NCBI GenBank assembly: GCA_963830065.1
Contig: CAWHLA010000002.1
Location: 1-64,000 of the forward strand
Reading direction: 5' to 3'
Length of the DNA stretch: 64,000 bases
DNA from: JACCZR01 sp963830065
Lineage (GTDB): Bacteria > Actinomycetota > Thermoleophilia > Solirubrobacterales > Thermoleophilaceae
Part shown: positions 9,150 to 17,126 of the stretch, one piece after another
Layout of the letters: the number at the start of each line of letters is the position of its first letter
How positions within the stretch are numbered: position 1 is the stretch's first letter
Made by a program: the position numbers and the translations under genes
Notes under the pieces: model-generated
Databases searched by the model: none
What the model saw: the letters and a program-made list of their open reading frames with translations, nothing else
What the model was told of the DNA's origin: nothing

Positions 9150-10523
9150 TCAGTCGGTCACGCCGCCGGCGATGGCTTGCAGCGCGGTCAACCCAGGAGC
9201 GAACAAGTACTCGCCACCGCGGGTGGTGACGAACGACGGCTGCGGGGCGAGAAAGAAGGGCGGGCGGCCAGCGACGGTCATCTTTCCGGTGCCTGCAGCG
9301 TCCCCAAGAATGAAGTCCTTGTCGAGCCCGAGGCCGAAGATGTTGCCCGAGTTCAGCCACTGCACCTGCACGCTCTCGAACTGGCGCGAGATGCTGGCGT
9401 TAAAGCAGACGAACACCAGCCCGCGCGGTTCGCCGTCGTCGGCGGCGCCCTCGGGCAAGGGCAGTCCGTAGGGCATCCCACGGCGGATCATGCGGTGACG
9501 AAAGCTCAGCCGGCCCTCCCAGCCCAGCGCGTCACGCGGGTTGGACCGGCGGATGTGCGCTCCTAGCGGACAGCGCATGCCGTCGGGGTCGGGCCCGGCA
9601 TAGCGGAAGTCGTTGGCGTTCGCGGCAAGGGGATCGAAGGGCTCGGTGGGGGCCTCGGGGGAGGTGACCATCGGTGTGCCGTCCGGCCAGCGTCCAACGA
9701 TCTTGGCCCGAAGCTTCTGCTCGTCTCCGTCCTCGTAGAGCTCTGCCGCGTCACGCACGACCTGGCGAAACAGGGCGACGTCTTGGTGAAGCTGGCGCCA
9801 GACGACATACGTGCCGTTGCGGCCCAGTGGGTCAGCCGGCGCTCTGGGCAGGCGGCCGGGGTCGTCGCGGGAGTCCTCATCCGGATAGCCAAGGATGAAC
9901 TCGCCGAGGGCGAGGGGCCGCCAGCGCCCATCGGCCAGCGGCACGCCGCCGCCGTTGGCGCGGTCCTCGTTGACGCCCTCGATCGCGGGCTGGGCGAAGC
10001 CGTCGGCGTAGCCGAAGTGCTCGCGCGCGCCTTCCAGCAACGCCGCGTGCTCGGCATGTAGCACTTGAATCCCGGCGGCCTTGGCCTCCTCGCTGAGGCG
10101 GTCCAGCTCGGCCTTGGTCTGCTCGCGCGTCTGGCCGTTGACCGTGAGCATGACGTGGGCCGCGCCGGTGCCCAGGCGCCCATCCCATCGATCAGGGTCG
10201 CTCTCACCCAGATCGCCGAGCAACGAGGCACGCGCGGCCATGCCCTCCTTGAACTCCTCCGAAAAAGTCTCAGCGACGTGCTCGGGCACTCCGAGGGCGA
10301 GCAGCCCTTGATAGGTGAACGCGACGTTGAGATGGGTCTCGGGCTTGGGCCCGGTCCACGACTCGTCGCTGCTTACCCGCGGGGCGATCTCCTTCAGCCA
10401 CGCCCGACCCTCGGCGGCGTCGTCTACGCGGATGAAGACGTATGACGTGCAGTCGTAGGCATTGCCGTAGGCGCGCAGGATGTCGCCCTGGATATCGGCC
10501 CGATCGACGTCCGGAGTGGTCAT
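9150..10523 (-). CDS. DyP-type heme peroxidase
   Basis: 457 residues, long for the family but with a continuous fold. The G-x-x-D-G motif appears as YADGFAQPAIEG (the distal Asp), and GAHIRRSNPRD carries the likely heme-ligand His with the conserved Arg. Near the C-terminus V-F-V-C-F-N-A-S-I-S-R-Q-F-E is the usual closing strand. DyP enzymes use peroxide to oxidise dyes, lignin-like phenolics or unknown natural substrates. No Tat signal is visible at the N-terminus (MTTPDVDRADIQGDIL, the typical I-Q-G-D-I-L start), so it is cytoplasmic or encapsulated; no encapsulin gene is nearby. Its ATG overlaps the stop of the preceding small gene (ATGA). Confidence 0.92.
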   Translation of the reverse strand: MTTPDVDRADIQGDILRAYGNAYDCTSYVFIRVDDAAEGRAWLKEIAPRVSSDESWTGPKPETHLNVAFTYQGLLALGVPEHVAETFSEEFKEGMAARASLLGDLGESDPDRWDGRLGTGAAHVMLTVNGQTREQTKAELDRLSEEAKAAGIQVLHAEHAALLEGAREHFGYADGFAQPAIEGVNEDRANGGGVPLADGRWRPLALGEFILGYPDEDSRDDPGRLPRAPADPLGRNGTYVVWRQLHQDVALFRQVVRDAAELYEDGDEQKLRAKIVGRWPDGTPMVTSPEAPTEPFDPLAANANDFRYAGPDPDGMRCPLGAHIRRSNPRDALGWEGRLSFRHRMIRRGMPYGLPLPEGAADDGEPRGLVFVCFNASISRQFESVQVQWLNSGNIFGLGLDKDFILGDAAGTGKMTVAGRPPFFLAPQPSFVTTRGGEYLFAPGLTALQAIAGGVTD

Positions 10524-11086
10524 GTGCGACCGAGCTCTGCCTCGAAGGCGACGCGCAGCTGCCCCGGCGACATTGACTGGCCCCGCACGGCGAGGTCAAT
10601 CACCCTGTCGCGGTTGTTGAGTGCATCGCGCACTTTCGGCAGGCTCGCGTCCTTGTAACCCGACACGAAGAAGCCGGAGGTGATCTGGTTGTGCAGCAGG
10701 TAGGCCTTCAGCGCCGGGCCTGAGGGGTCGTGACACCCGACGCAGCGGCCCCAGATCTCGCGGGCCTCGGTGGCCAGTTCGCGGACCACCGCGTCGAGGA
10801 ACGGGTCCTGGGCGCCGTCGTAGCACGCGGTGAAGACGAGCATCGGGCAGGGCAAGCGGTCGGGTTGCTTCTCGTCCTCGGGCACCAGGTCGTCGACGAT
10901 CAAGAAGCGTCCGAAGTGGGTGCCCGGCAGCCTCGCCAGCGGGCTGTCGGCCTGGGGTAGCGCCTCTAAGTAGGCCCGCAGCTCGGCGTCCCGGCCCGGC
11001 GCGACGGGGGTGATGGCCATAAAGCCGCGAGCCTGGCCCATGACGTCAGGGCCGTCGCGGAAGGTGCGCCAGTTGATCACACCCAT
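10520..11086 (-). CDS. Unknown protein of the DyP cluster, with a CVGCH motif
   Basis: 188 residues from ATG 11086, chosen because AAGGTG sits 5 bases upstream; an upstream in-frame start at 11116 is less likely. Core blocks are L-P-G-T-H-F-G-R-F-L-I-V-D-D, M-L-V-F-T-A-C-Y-D-G, E-I-W-G-R-C-V-G-C-H-D and A-L-K-A-Y-L-L-H-N-Q. The C-V-G-C-H string matches a c-type heme site, but there is no export signal, so heme attachment is doubtful; the two Cys may bind something else. The same block order appears in the neighbouring gene (11077-11589), so the two look like diverged relatives. It overlaps that gene by 10 nt and the DyP gene by 4 nt, which strongly implies a shared role. Confidence 0.7.
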   Translation of the reverse strand: MGVINWRTFRDGPDVMGQARGFMAITPVAPGRDAELRAYLEALPQADSPLARLPGTHFGRFLIVDDLVPEDEKQPDRLPCPMLVFTACYDGAQDPFLDAVVRELATEAREIWGRCVGCHDPSGPALKAYLLHNQITSGFFVSGYKDASLPKVRDALNNRDRVIDLAVRGQSMSPGQLRVAFEAELGRT

Positions 11087-11589
11087 CGCTGCACCTTGGT
11101 GAGGAACTGATCCCACTCGCGCGCGAAGTCGTCGTCGTCAAGGCCTTCCGTGCGGCGCTTGAACTCCTCGAGCTCAGCGTCAAGCTTCAGCGCGCCGTTG
11201 ATCATGGTGGTGGTGGCCTCGGGGTAGGCCGAGTGGAAGTGGCTGGCTTCGACCTCGTGCCGCTTGATGTATTCCTTGAACGGAGCGGTGGGTAGCGGCC
11301 TGGGAAACCCGAAGGAGCTGCCCCAGAACAGAGTCATGCCGCGGGTGAGGATGTGCGAGAAGGCATCGATGTACTCCTCCCAGCCGCCGTTGAAGTTGCT
11401 CTCAAAGAACAGCTGCGGGTGCTTGAGCTTCCCCTCTTGCTGCGGCGGGCCGTTGTAGGGCAGCTCGCGGATGAGGTTCCAGCGGGCGAAGTGGATGAAC
11501 GACAGCTCCGCCAGCGTGTGTATCTGGGCCGGATATAGCCGCGCGTACAGAAACAGCGCAGGCAAGAACCCGCGGCCCCACCACTTCAC
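11077..11589 (-). CDS. Unknown protein, diverged relative of its neighbour
   Basis: 170 residues from GTG 11589. The frame is open upstream to 11700 with sensible residues (V-D-G-Q-A-I-A-I-T-V), so the real start may be earlier and non-ATG, or the 5' end is damaged. Blocks S-F-I-H-F-A-R-W-N-L, L-F-F-E-S-N-F-N-G-G-W-E-E-Y, F-K-E-Y-I-K-R-H and F-H-S-A-Y-P-E-A align by eye with H-F-G-R-F, L-V-F-T-A-C-Y-D-G, L-K-A-Y-L-L-H and F-F-V-S-G-Y-K-D-A of the downstream gene. First gene of the minus-strand run 11.6 to 4.9 kb. No known function. Confidence 0.65.
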   Translation of the reverse strand: MKWWGRGFLPALFLYARLYPAQIHTLAELSFIHFARWNLIRELPYNGPPQQEGKLKHPQLFFESNFNGGWEEYIDAFSHILTRGMTLFWGSSFGFPRPLPTAPFKEYIKRHEVEASHFHSAYPEATTTMINGALKLDAELEEFKRRTEGLDDDDFAREWDQFLTKVQRWV

Positions 11590-11924
11590 AGCACTGAAGA
11601 CCGTGATCGCAATGGCCTGGCCGTCAACGTTGCGCGAGGCCGTGCCCGTCCCGGTGACGGGACCATCGGTGACTAGTGAATCGGCCAGCGGAGCGCGAAC
11701 CTACGCGAGCGGGCCGACCGCGGTCAAGCCCAGCCGCCTGTGGCCTCCGGCCCGGCCACTGGCCGCCCGAGCACTTGCATGGGGACCCGCGCGAAGCGCA
11801 TAGGGAGTCGCCGGCGAAGCTGTGCGGCACGTGCATTTCGCGGACAATTTCTTGCAGCTCTTGCGTCGCGCGAATCGAATGGAGAAAGTTGCGTCGGCGC
11901 CCAAAAACGACACCGGAGGCCCTC

Positions 11925-12707
11925 TTGCGCTACCGACCCATCGACGACGACCCCCAGGACGGCAGGCTCGGGCGCTTCATCCCCGACGACTGGGAGCACG
12001 TCGAGAGCTACCCCCTGAGCGCGCTGTCAGAAGACGAGCGTCCCAAGCAGGTTCCGGTGGTGATCGGGGTCAACTGGTACAGCGCCTTCGACGACCCCGA
12101 GGTTGACGAGGAAAGTGGCGAGCACTTCGTTGCGCGCGGGGGCACTTCTTCTCTCGGCCAAATCCGCGGCGGTCACTGCGTCTGCCTGGAGCCGGGCGGT
12201 GAGCCCGACACCGAGGAGTGGTGGGAGTTCTACGACCAGGGTGCGGAGGGCGCGTGCGTGGGCTTCGGCTGGTCGCGCTGCATGACGCTGCTCAACGACG
12301 GCAAGCTCTACACCGCACGCTGGCTGTGGGACCGCTCCAAGGAGCTCGACCAGTGGGAGGAGACCAACCCGGGCGACGACAACGGGACCTCGGTACGCAC
12401 GGCGGGCGGGGTGCTGCGCAAGTCTGGCCACGTCTCCTGGCAGGACGAGCACTCCGACGACGACCACACCGAGCGTGCCGGCTATGCGGCCGAGCGCGAC
12501 GAGGGCATCCAGCGCTTTCGCTGGGCGCGCTCGGTCGATGACGTGCATCACGTGCTCGGCAACGACCGCGCCGACGAGCTGGGCGCGATCCCGTTCCTCA
12601 ACTCCTGGGGACGACAGGGCTACCCGCACCGCACGTGGATGCCCGACGAGGTGCTGGAGCGGCTGATGGAGGAGGAGGGCGAGGTGGCGGTGCCGACGGA
12701 TCGGTAA
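11925..12707 (+). CDS. Papain-fold (C1-like) protein
   Basis: 260 residues from TTG 11925, chosen because GGAGG (11915-11919) is spaced 5 nt before it and upstream codons look non-coding. YDQGAEGACVGFGWSRCM carries the papain pattern Q-x-x-x-x-x-C (oxyanion Gln and nucleophile Cys), and F-L-N-S-W-G near the end supplies the Asn and the usual N-S-W-G box. A His candidate lies in S-G-H-V-S-W or V-H-H-V. So the C1 peptidase triad may be complete, without prodomain or signal peptide. It is divergent from the DyP cluster across about 335 bp. Could be a protease or an inactive family member. Confidence 0.65.
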   Translation: MRYRPIDDDPQDGRLGRFIPDDWEHVESYPLSALSEDERPKQVPVVIGVNWYSAFDDPEVDEESGEHFVARGGTSSLGQIRGGHCVCLEPGGEPDTEEWWEFYDQGAEGACVGFGWSRCMTLLNDGKLYTARWLWDRSKELDQWEETNPGDDNGTSVRTAGGVLRKSGHVSWQDEHSDDDHTERAGYAAERDEGIQRFRWARSVDDVHHVLGNDRADELGAIPFLNSWGRQGYPHRTWMPDEVLERLMEEEGEVAVPTDR

Positions 12708-12742
12708 GGATCCGGGGCAATCGCGAAAGGGAGGCGGTAACT

Positions 12743-13213
12743 GTGGGTCATGGACCGTTCCAGAGCCGGGGCCCGACCGGAGAAGACCCTCCAACCGAAC
12801 CGGTCGCCGCATCGGGGCAGCCCAGCGGACCGGGACCGCCCGAGAACGGCAGTGCGACACCGGAGGCCAACCATTGGTCCGAAGGCCTGCGGGTAGTGGG
12901 TGGCCTCGCCGCGGTGGTCGTGGGCGTGATCGCCGTGCTCGGGATAGCGATCGCCGCGCTGATAGAAGGCAGCCAGACAGCCGCGACCATCGCCGGCTCG
13001 ACGTCAGGCGTGGTGGGGGCGATCGTCGGGGCCTACTTCGGCGTGAAGGTGGGCACCGATCAAGCCAAGACCGCCCTGCACACCGCCCAGCAGGAGTCTG
13101 CGACAAAGGACAGGAACGCGGCCAAGGCTCAGGTCTACGCCCTCAACGTGGCGACCGACGACGCGGCGACGGTGGAGGCCGCAGCTGAGAAGGCGGCTCG
13201 AGCGGTCAGCTAA
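12743..13213 (+). CDS. Small membrane protein with glycine-zipper-like helices
   Basis: 156 residues from GTG 12743, preceded by AAAGGGAGG. Residues 1-50 are Pro/Gly-rich and soluble. Then come two hydrophobic helices (VVGGLAAVVVGVIAVLGIAI and, after a short loop, STSGVVGAIVGAYFGVKVG) followed by an Ala-rich helix likely to be coiled (T-A-L-H-T-A-Q-Q-E-S ... A-A-E-K-A-A-R-A). Function unknown. It follows the papain-like gene by 35 bp and may be co-transcribed with it. Confidence 0.55.
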   Translation: MGHGPFQSRGPTGEDPPTEPVAASGQPSGPGPPENGSATPEANHWSEGLRVVGGLAAVVVGVIAVLGIAIAALIEGSQTAATIAGSTSGVVGAIVGAYFGVKVGTDQAKTALHTAQQESATKDRNAAKAQVYALNVATDDAATVEAAAEKAARAVS

Positions 13214-13282
13214 GGCCATGGGTTGTGGCCGTTGGATAGCGCCCCTCGGGCGGCGGCTGCGCCTCGGTAGCTTGACCTCGCC

Positions 13283-13678
13283 GTGAGTACCGACGCAGAA
13301 CTGCTCCAGCGCCACTGCCCGGCGCTTAGCTACGACGCCCAGGAGCCCTACCGCGCCATCTCGGCGGCCTCGATGACCGACCACCCGGGCAATCTGCTCG
13401 AGCGCGCGCCGCGGCGCCGCGGCAGCCAGCTGTACGTCACCGTCCACGATCCCGAGCAGCCTGAGGTGGTCCTGCTGAGCAGCGCGCTGTCGATCAAGGG
13501 ACGGTCGGGCGAAGTCGAGTTGCTGCTTCCGCACGCTGTCGATCGGTGCCTGGCTCGGGCGTCGGCGTTCAATCCGCCTCTGCGCACACGTGAAGAGCTC
13601 GCCTACTTCCGGTTGTTCGCAGAGCGCTTGCCCGGCGTGCGGGCGCAGGACACGGTAGGCCGGTTCGTCGAGGCGTAA
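13283..13678 (+). CDS. Uncharacterised protein
   Basis: 131 residues from GTG 13283. The N-terminal block L-L-Q-R-H-C-P-A-L-S-Y-D-A-Q-E-P-Y and M-T-D-H-P-G-N-L-L resembles the front of long secreted actinobacterial proteins whose first domain starts with a Y-D-x-Q-E-x-Y motif, but the downstream domain is missing and the C-terminus R-A-Q-D-T-V-G-R-F-V-E-A differs. It may be a standalone short form or a deletion product. No transmembrane helix or signal peptide. Confidence 0.45.
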   Translation: MSTDAELLQRHCPALSYDAQEPYRAISAASMTDHPGNLLERAPRRRGSQLYVTVHDPEQPEVVLLSSALSIKGRSGEVELLLPHAVDRCLARASAFNPPLRTREELAYFRLFAERLPGVRAQDTVGRFVEA

Positions 13679-13749
13679 CCCGGCCGGGGCCCCTGCGGTC
13701 CCCAGAGTGTGACAGGGTGGCGCCTCCCACGATTAAGGAGAATCCCCAG

Positions 13750-14235
13750 TTGAGTGACCTTGTAGCGATCGCGTACGACGACCTGCCCACGGCCCAGGAA
13801 GTGGCTTCCAACCTCGGCGAAGCCGTGAAGGCCCACCAGATCGAGGTCGAGGACGTCGTGGTCGTCGAGCGTCGCGAGGACGGCAAGGTCAAGCTCCACC
13901 AGCCCTCGCTCGCCGGCATCGGCGCCGCCAGCGGCGCCCTGTGGGGCGGCCTGATCGGCCTGCTCTTCCTGGCACCGCTTGTCGGGATGGCGTTCGGCGC
14001 GGCCGGTGGCGCGCTGGGTGGGGCGGCCACCGACAGCGGCGTTGACGACGAGTTCATGAAGCGCCTTGGCAGCGAGCTCGACCCGGGCAAAGCCGCGCTG
14101 ATCGTGCTCATCCGGAAGATGTCCGCGGACAAGGTGCTCCCCGAGATCAAGATCCCCGGCACGGTCATCCAGACCTCGTTGAGCAACGAGGACGAGAGCG
14201 CCCTCCAAGCGGCGCTCGACAACGCCCGCGCCTGA
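13750..14235 (+). CDS. DUF1269 membrane protein
   Basis: 161 residues from TTG 13750. AAGGAG lies 9 bases upstream, which decides this start over an in-frame GTG at 13717. It begins LSDLVAIAYDDLPTAQEV, followed by E-D-V-V-V-V-E-R-R-E-D-G-K-V-K-L-H-Q. Then comes a glycine-rich hydrophobic pair of helices (GGLIGLLFLAPLVGMAFGA and following) and a C-terminal alpha/beta part (A-L-I-V-L-I-R-K-M). This is the standard DUF1269 layout. Usually linked to membrane or stress functions, mechanism unknown. Isolated gene. Confidence 0.8.
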   Translation: MSDLVAIAYDDLPTAQEVASNLGEAVKAHQIEVEDVVVVERREDGKVKLHQPSLAGIGAASGALWGGLIGLLFLAPLVGMAFGAAGGALGGAATDSGVDDEFMKRLGSELDPGKAALIVLIRKMSADKVLPEIKIPGTVIQTSLSNEDESALQAALDNARA

Positions 14236-14978
14236 CCCCGGGGCGAGACAGATGCTGCGACGCATAACCGACATGCCCGCGGGCACGTGGGCTTCGAAGA
14301 CCCTGAGGGAGTCACCCATGAGATCCGTCCGAAGGGGAAGCAGGCTGGCACCCGGACCCCGAGTCCGACCACGGCGTGGTCTGTCCGGGCTGCATCATCG
14401 GCGAGGAGCGCCGGGAAGCGGCCAGGATCACGAGCTAGTCGTCCGGAGCCTGTACGGCGAGTTCGACTGACCACCACCACGCCCGAATTGGCCCCAGCCC
14501 GGCAGGGCGTGGGAGGCCGCTGTCGAAGGTTCCACCTGCGCCGGGTGGCTCGGGCGAAAGAGCTTGGCCGCTTGCCAATCCAAACCCCGCACACCGGAGG
14601 CGGTCAACCGGACCGCCCGGCGCACGGTGAATCACCAGGGCTGACCGGCCCCGGCCCGGGTGAAGGCATGGACCGGGGCCCGCACCCGGGCGCCCCGGCG
14701 GCTCGGCCGCCTATTCGGGAGCGACAGCGGCGGCTCGGCCGTCGATTCCCTCCCGGCTTCCGAGCGGCATTCCTGCTCGGCGCCGAGAACGCGCGCGATG
14801 ACTCGCGGTGATCTAAGACATACGATCCGCCATGCGCATGCGGCTCGGGCCGATGACCGATCGCGACGAGTCCGACCTCGCTCTCGCGATAAACCGCAAC
14901 CTCGGGGCGCGGGTCGCGTTGTAACGAGCGGCACCAGGCCACAGGCCTGCACACCTGCACACCACCAGAAAGGTCCGC
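14236..14978. other. Long gene-poor interval
   Basis: About 740 bp without a convincing gene. A short plus-strand reading near 14360-14437 ends HPDPESDHGVVCPGCIIGEE, a Cys-x-x-Cys scrap that could be the tail of a zinc-ribbon protein. Further on the DNA is GC-rich, repetitive and stop-rich. The last 60 bases hold the leader of the secreted protein at 14979, with GAAAGG five bases before its TTG. Confidence 0.45.
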
Positions 14979-15650
14979 TTGAACCGCATCTTCCTCATCG
15001 TTGGCGCGCTCACGGTCGCCATCGTCCTGCCCGCCGCAGCGCAGGCCAGCCACAAGCCCGGTCATCAAGGTGGACCGGGGAACGCGGAGACACTGAGCGT
15101 CGGCGCGACGCCGAACCCGATCGTCTTCGGTCGTAGCACGGTGCTCTCCGGCCGACTGACCGGAAACAACAAGGCTGGTCGGACCGTGCGCCTGGACGGC
15201 GCGCCCTACCCGTATACGAGCTTCGTCAACAACATCGCCACGACCACCACGAGCTCGAACGGGGGCTTCTCCTTTGCGCGCCGCCCGCGACTGAACACGC
15301 GTTATCGCGTGAGCGTCGGTGCTCTCGTCAGCTCGACCGTCGACGTGCTGGTCCGCCAGCGGGTGAGCCTGTACCTGAGTGACAGCACCCCTCGTCGCGG
15401 GCAGTTGGTTCGCTTCTCGGGGCGCTCGTGCCCGACGCACGACGGCGCGGTCGTGTCCATCCAGAAGCGCACCAGCACGGGTAGCTTCCGCACGGTGCGC
15501 CGTACGCGCCTGCGCGACGCCAGCCGGTGCTCGGTGTACTCGCGCCGGCTGCGGATCTTCAGGGACGGGGTCTTCCGCACCGTCGTCGCCCGCGACGGCG
15601 ATCACGCCCGAGGGTTCAGCCGCCGGCGTTCAGTCGACGCCCACCGCTAG
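14979..15650 (+). CDS. Secreted protein with Ig-like beta repeats
   Basis: 223 residues from TTG 14979 (RBS GAAAGG). There is a clear signal peptide, MNRIFLIVGALTVAIVLPAA with cleavage after A-Q-A. The mature part has two similar segments, T-P-N-P-I-V-F-G-R-S-T-V-L-S-G-R-L-T and S-T-P-R-R-G-Q-L-V-R-F-S-G-R-S-C. Both start with a Pro, then a polar turn and V-x-F/L-S-G-R, the look of two Ig-like surface domains. The C-terminal half is very Arg- and Ser-rich. Extracellular, function unknown. A strong hairpin follows. Confidence 0.65.
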   Translation: MNRIFLIVGALTVAIVLPAAAQASHKPGHQGGPGNAETLSVGATPNPIVFGRSTVLSGRLTGNNKAGRTVRLDGAPYPYTSFVNNIATTTTSSNGGFSFARRPRLNTRYRVSVGALVSSTVDVLVRQRVSLYLSDSTPRRGQLVRFSGRSCPTHDGAVVSIQKRTSTGSFRTVRRTRLRDASRCSVYSRRLRIFRDGVFRTVVARDGDHARGFSRRRSVDAHR

Positions 15651-16471
15651 AGCGAAAGACGCCAGGGACGCCCGGCGAGGGCGTCCCTGGCGAACTCGGA
15701 CGTCAGCCGCGACGGGGCAGTAAGAGACCGGCTTTTTTCAGAGGCCGGCCGGTGGACAAGGTTCTCGGCGCCGAAGTCGGCGACATCGAAGTTGCCGAGG
15801 CCGCTGACGCGGTCTGGGCCCGGACCCCCGTTCAGCAGGTTCTCGGCTCCGTTGCCCGTCAGCTGGTCGTTGCCCGAACCGCCCCAGACATCCTCAACGT
15901 TCGCTCCGACCGTGTCGCCCTCGCCGCTGGCCCCGTCATCACCCGGCTGGCCATCCAGGTCGACCACCACCCGGCTTGTCCGACTCGAGTAGTCGGCCAG
16001 GTCGGTCCCGGGGCCACCGTCCAGTGAATCCGCTCCGCCACCGCTGTCCAGGACATCGTTTCCCTCGCCCGCGTCGATTGAATCGGGTCCGCCGCCGCCG
16101 CTGAGCTCGTCGTCGCCGAGACCGCCGTCGAGGTCGTTCGCACTGCCGTTACCTGTGATCGCGTCATCGCCCGCTCCGCCGGAAGCGTTCTCTATATCCG
16201 CGCCAACGGTGTCGCCTTCGCCGGCTCCGCCGCTCCCGGCGCCGCCGTCGAGGCTCACGTCGAGCGGCGCGCTGCGCTCTGAGTAGTCGACTCGGTCAGC
16301 GCCGCCGAGACCGTTCATGGCGTCGGCTCCCGCACCGCCGTCGAGCAAGTTATCCGCGCCGTTGCCCCTCAGTGTGTCGTGGCCGGAACCGCCCTCGATG
16401 TCTTCGACATCTACGTGAACCGTGTCTCGTGCCCCCGGCGCGCCGTCGGCGGAGTTGCATCCAACCGAGCG
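15647..16471 (-). pseudogene. RTX calcium-binding repeat protein, 5' truncated
   Basis: About 275 codons open on the minus strand with no start; a TAG at 16472-16474 closes the frame upstream. The text is built of nonapeptide RTX repeats (G-G-x-G-x-D-x-L/U-x: for example L-D-G-G-A-G-A-D-A-M-N-G, A-N-D-L-D-G-G-L-G-D-D-E-L) alternating with linkers such as S-E-R-S-A-P-L-D-V-S-L-D-G and E-G-D-T-V-G-A-D-I-E-N. Such repeats bind calcium in secreted proteins. With no signal peptide or N-terminal domain, this is the leftover C-terminus of a larger exported protein. Its last codons overlap the terminator of the convergent gene at 14979. Confidence 0.75.
15660..15692. terminator. Strong hairpin between convergent genes
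   Basis: A perfect 14-bp inverted repeat (arms 15660-15673 and 15679-15692, core GCCAGGGACGCCC) with loop GGCGA, 9 bp after the stop of the secreted-protein gene. There is no U-tract, so it may act by structure alone, in both directions. Confidence 0.65.
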
Positions 16472-16534
16472 CTAGATCTTCGTCGAGCTCCGGCTACGCG
16501 CCGGGCGCTCGGTACCGGACTTGCCGTGCCTGAC

Positions 16535-16903
16535 CTACCTACGGTTCCACCCCACCCAGCCGCCTTTGATGTCGTCGTAGATCAGCATTCCGGACCTGCT
16601 CGTCGACGACGAATGCGGCCGGCGGAACTTCACCGCCATCCAGTAGTAGTCCGTTCGCTCCCAGGTCTCGTAGCTGCCCAAAAGCTGTTCCAGGAAGCCC
16701 TCCTTGACGGCACAGCGAACGTGATGCCTCGAGCGACGGCGGCAGTAACGCACCCGGAACTGGAGCGCGTTGTGGCCGTCGGCATACGCGTAGAGGACCT
16801 GCTTGGCGTTGCGCACCGTAAGCGTGTGCCCCTCGGCAGCAACGGGAAGGGCCAACGTGACCGCCGAGATGGCGATCGCCAACACGACCGCGAGTCGCTT
16901 CAC
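16535..16903 (-). CDS. Small secreted protein
   Basis: 122 residues from GTG 16903, directly behind GGAGGGAAA, which fixes the start. The signal peptide is VKRLAVVLAIAISAVTLALP with likely cleavage after V-A-A-E-G. The mature 95 residues contain two Cys (V-R-Y-C-R-R-R and V-R-C-A-V-K), probably a disulfide, and a Trp/Tyr-rich C-terminus (Y-Y-W-M-A-V-K-F, G-G-W-V-G-W-N-R-R). No family recognised. It is followed by the truncated RTX gene on the same strand. Confidence 0.65.
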   Translation of the reverse strand: MKRLAVVLAIAISAVTLALPVAAEGHTLTVRNAKQVLYAYADGHNALQFRVRYCRRRSRHHVRCAVKEGFLEQLLGSYETWERTDYYWMAVKFRRPHSSSTSRSGMLIYDDIKGGWVGWNRR

Positions 16904-17126
16904 TTTCCCTCCGTGGATTGTGTGACCACTGCAACCAGCTACTAGCGAGTAGGGGGTACCCAAAGCTGTGGGAAACGAACCCCCCTGAGGTCGTGACCGG
17001 CGGGCGGCCTGGCAGAGTTGCCGCGCGTGTTCCTCTCGGCTTCGCCATGTGCCGCGGCGGGGGGTGCGGCTGTCCCGCTTTCGCTTAGAAGCGCCTCCGC
17101 GCGCTGATCGCGGTAAAACGTCGTGC

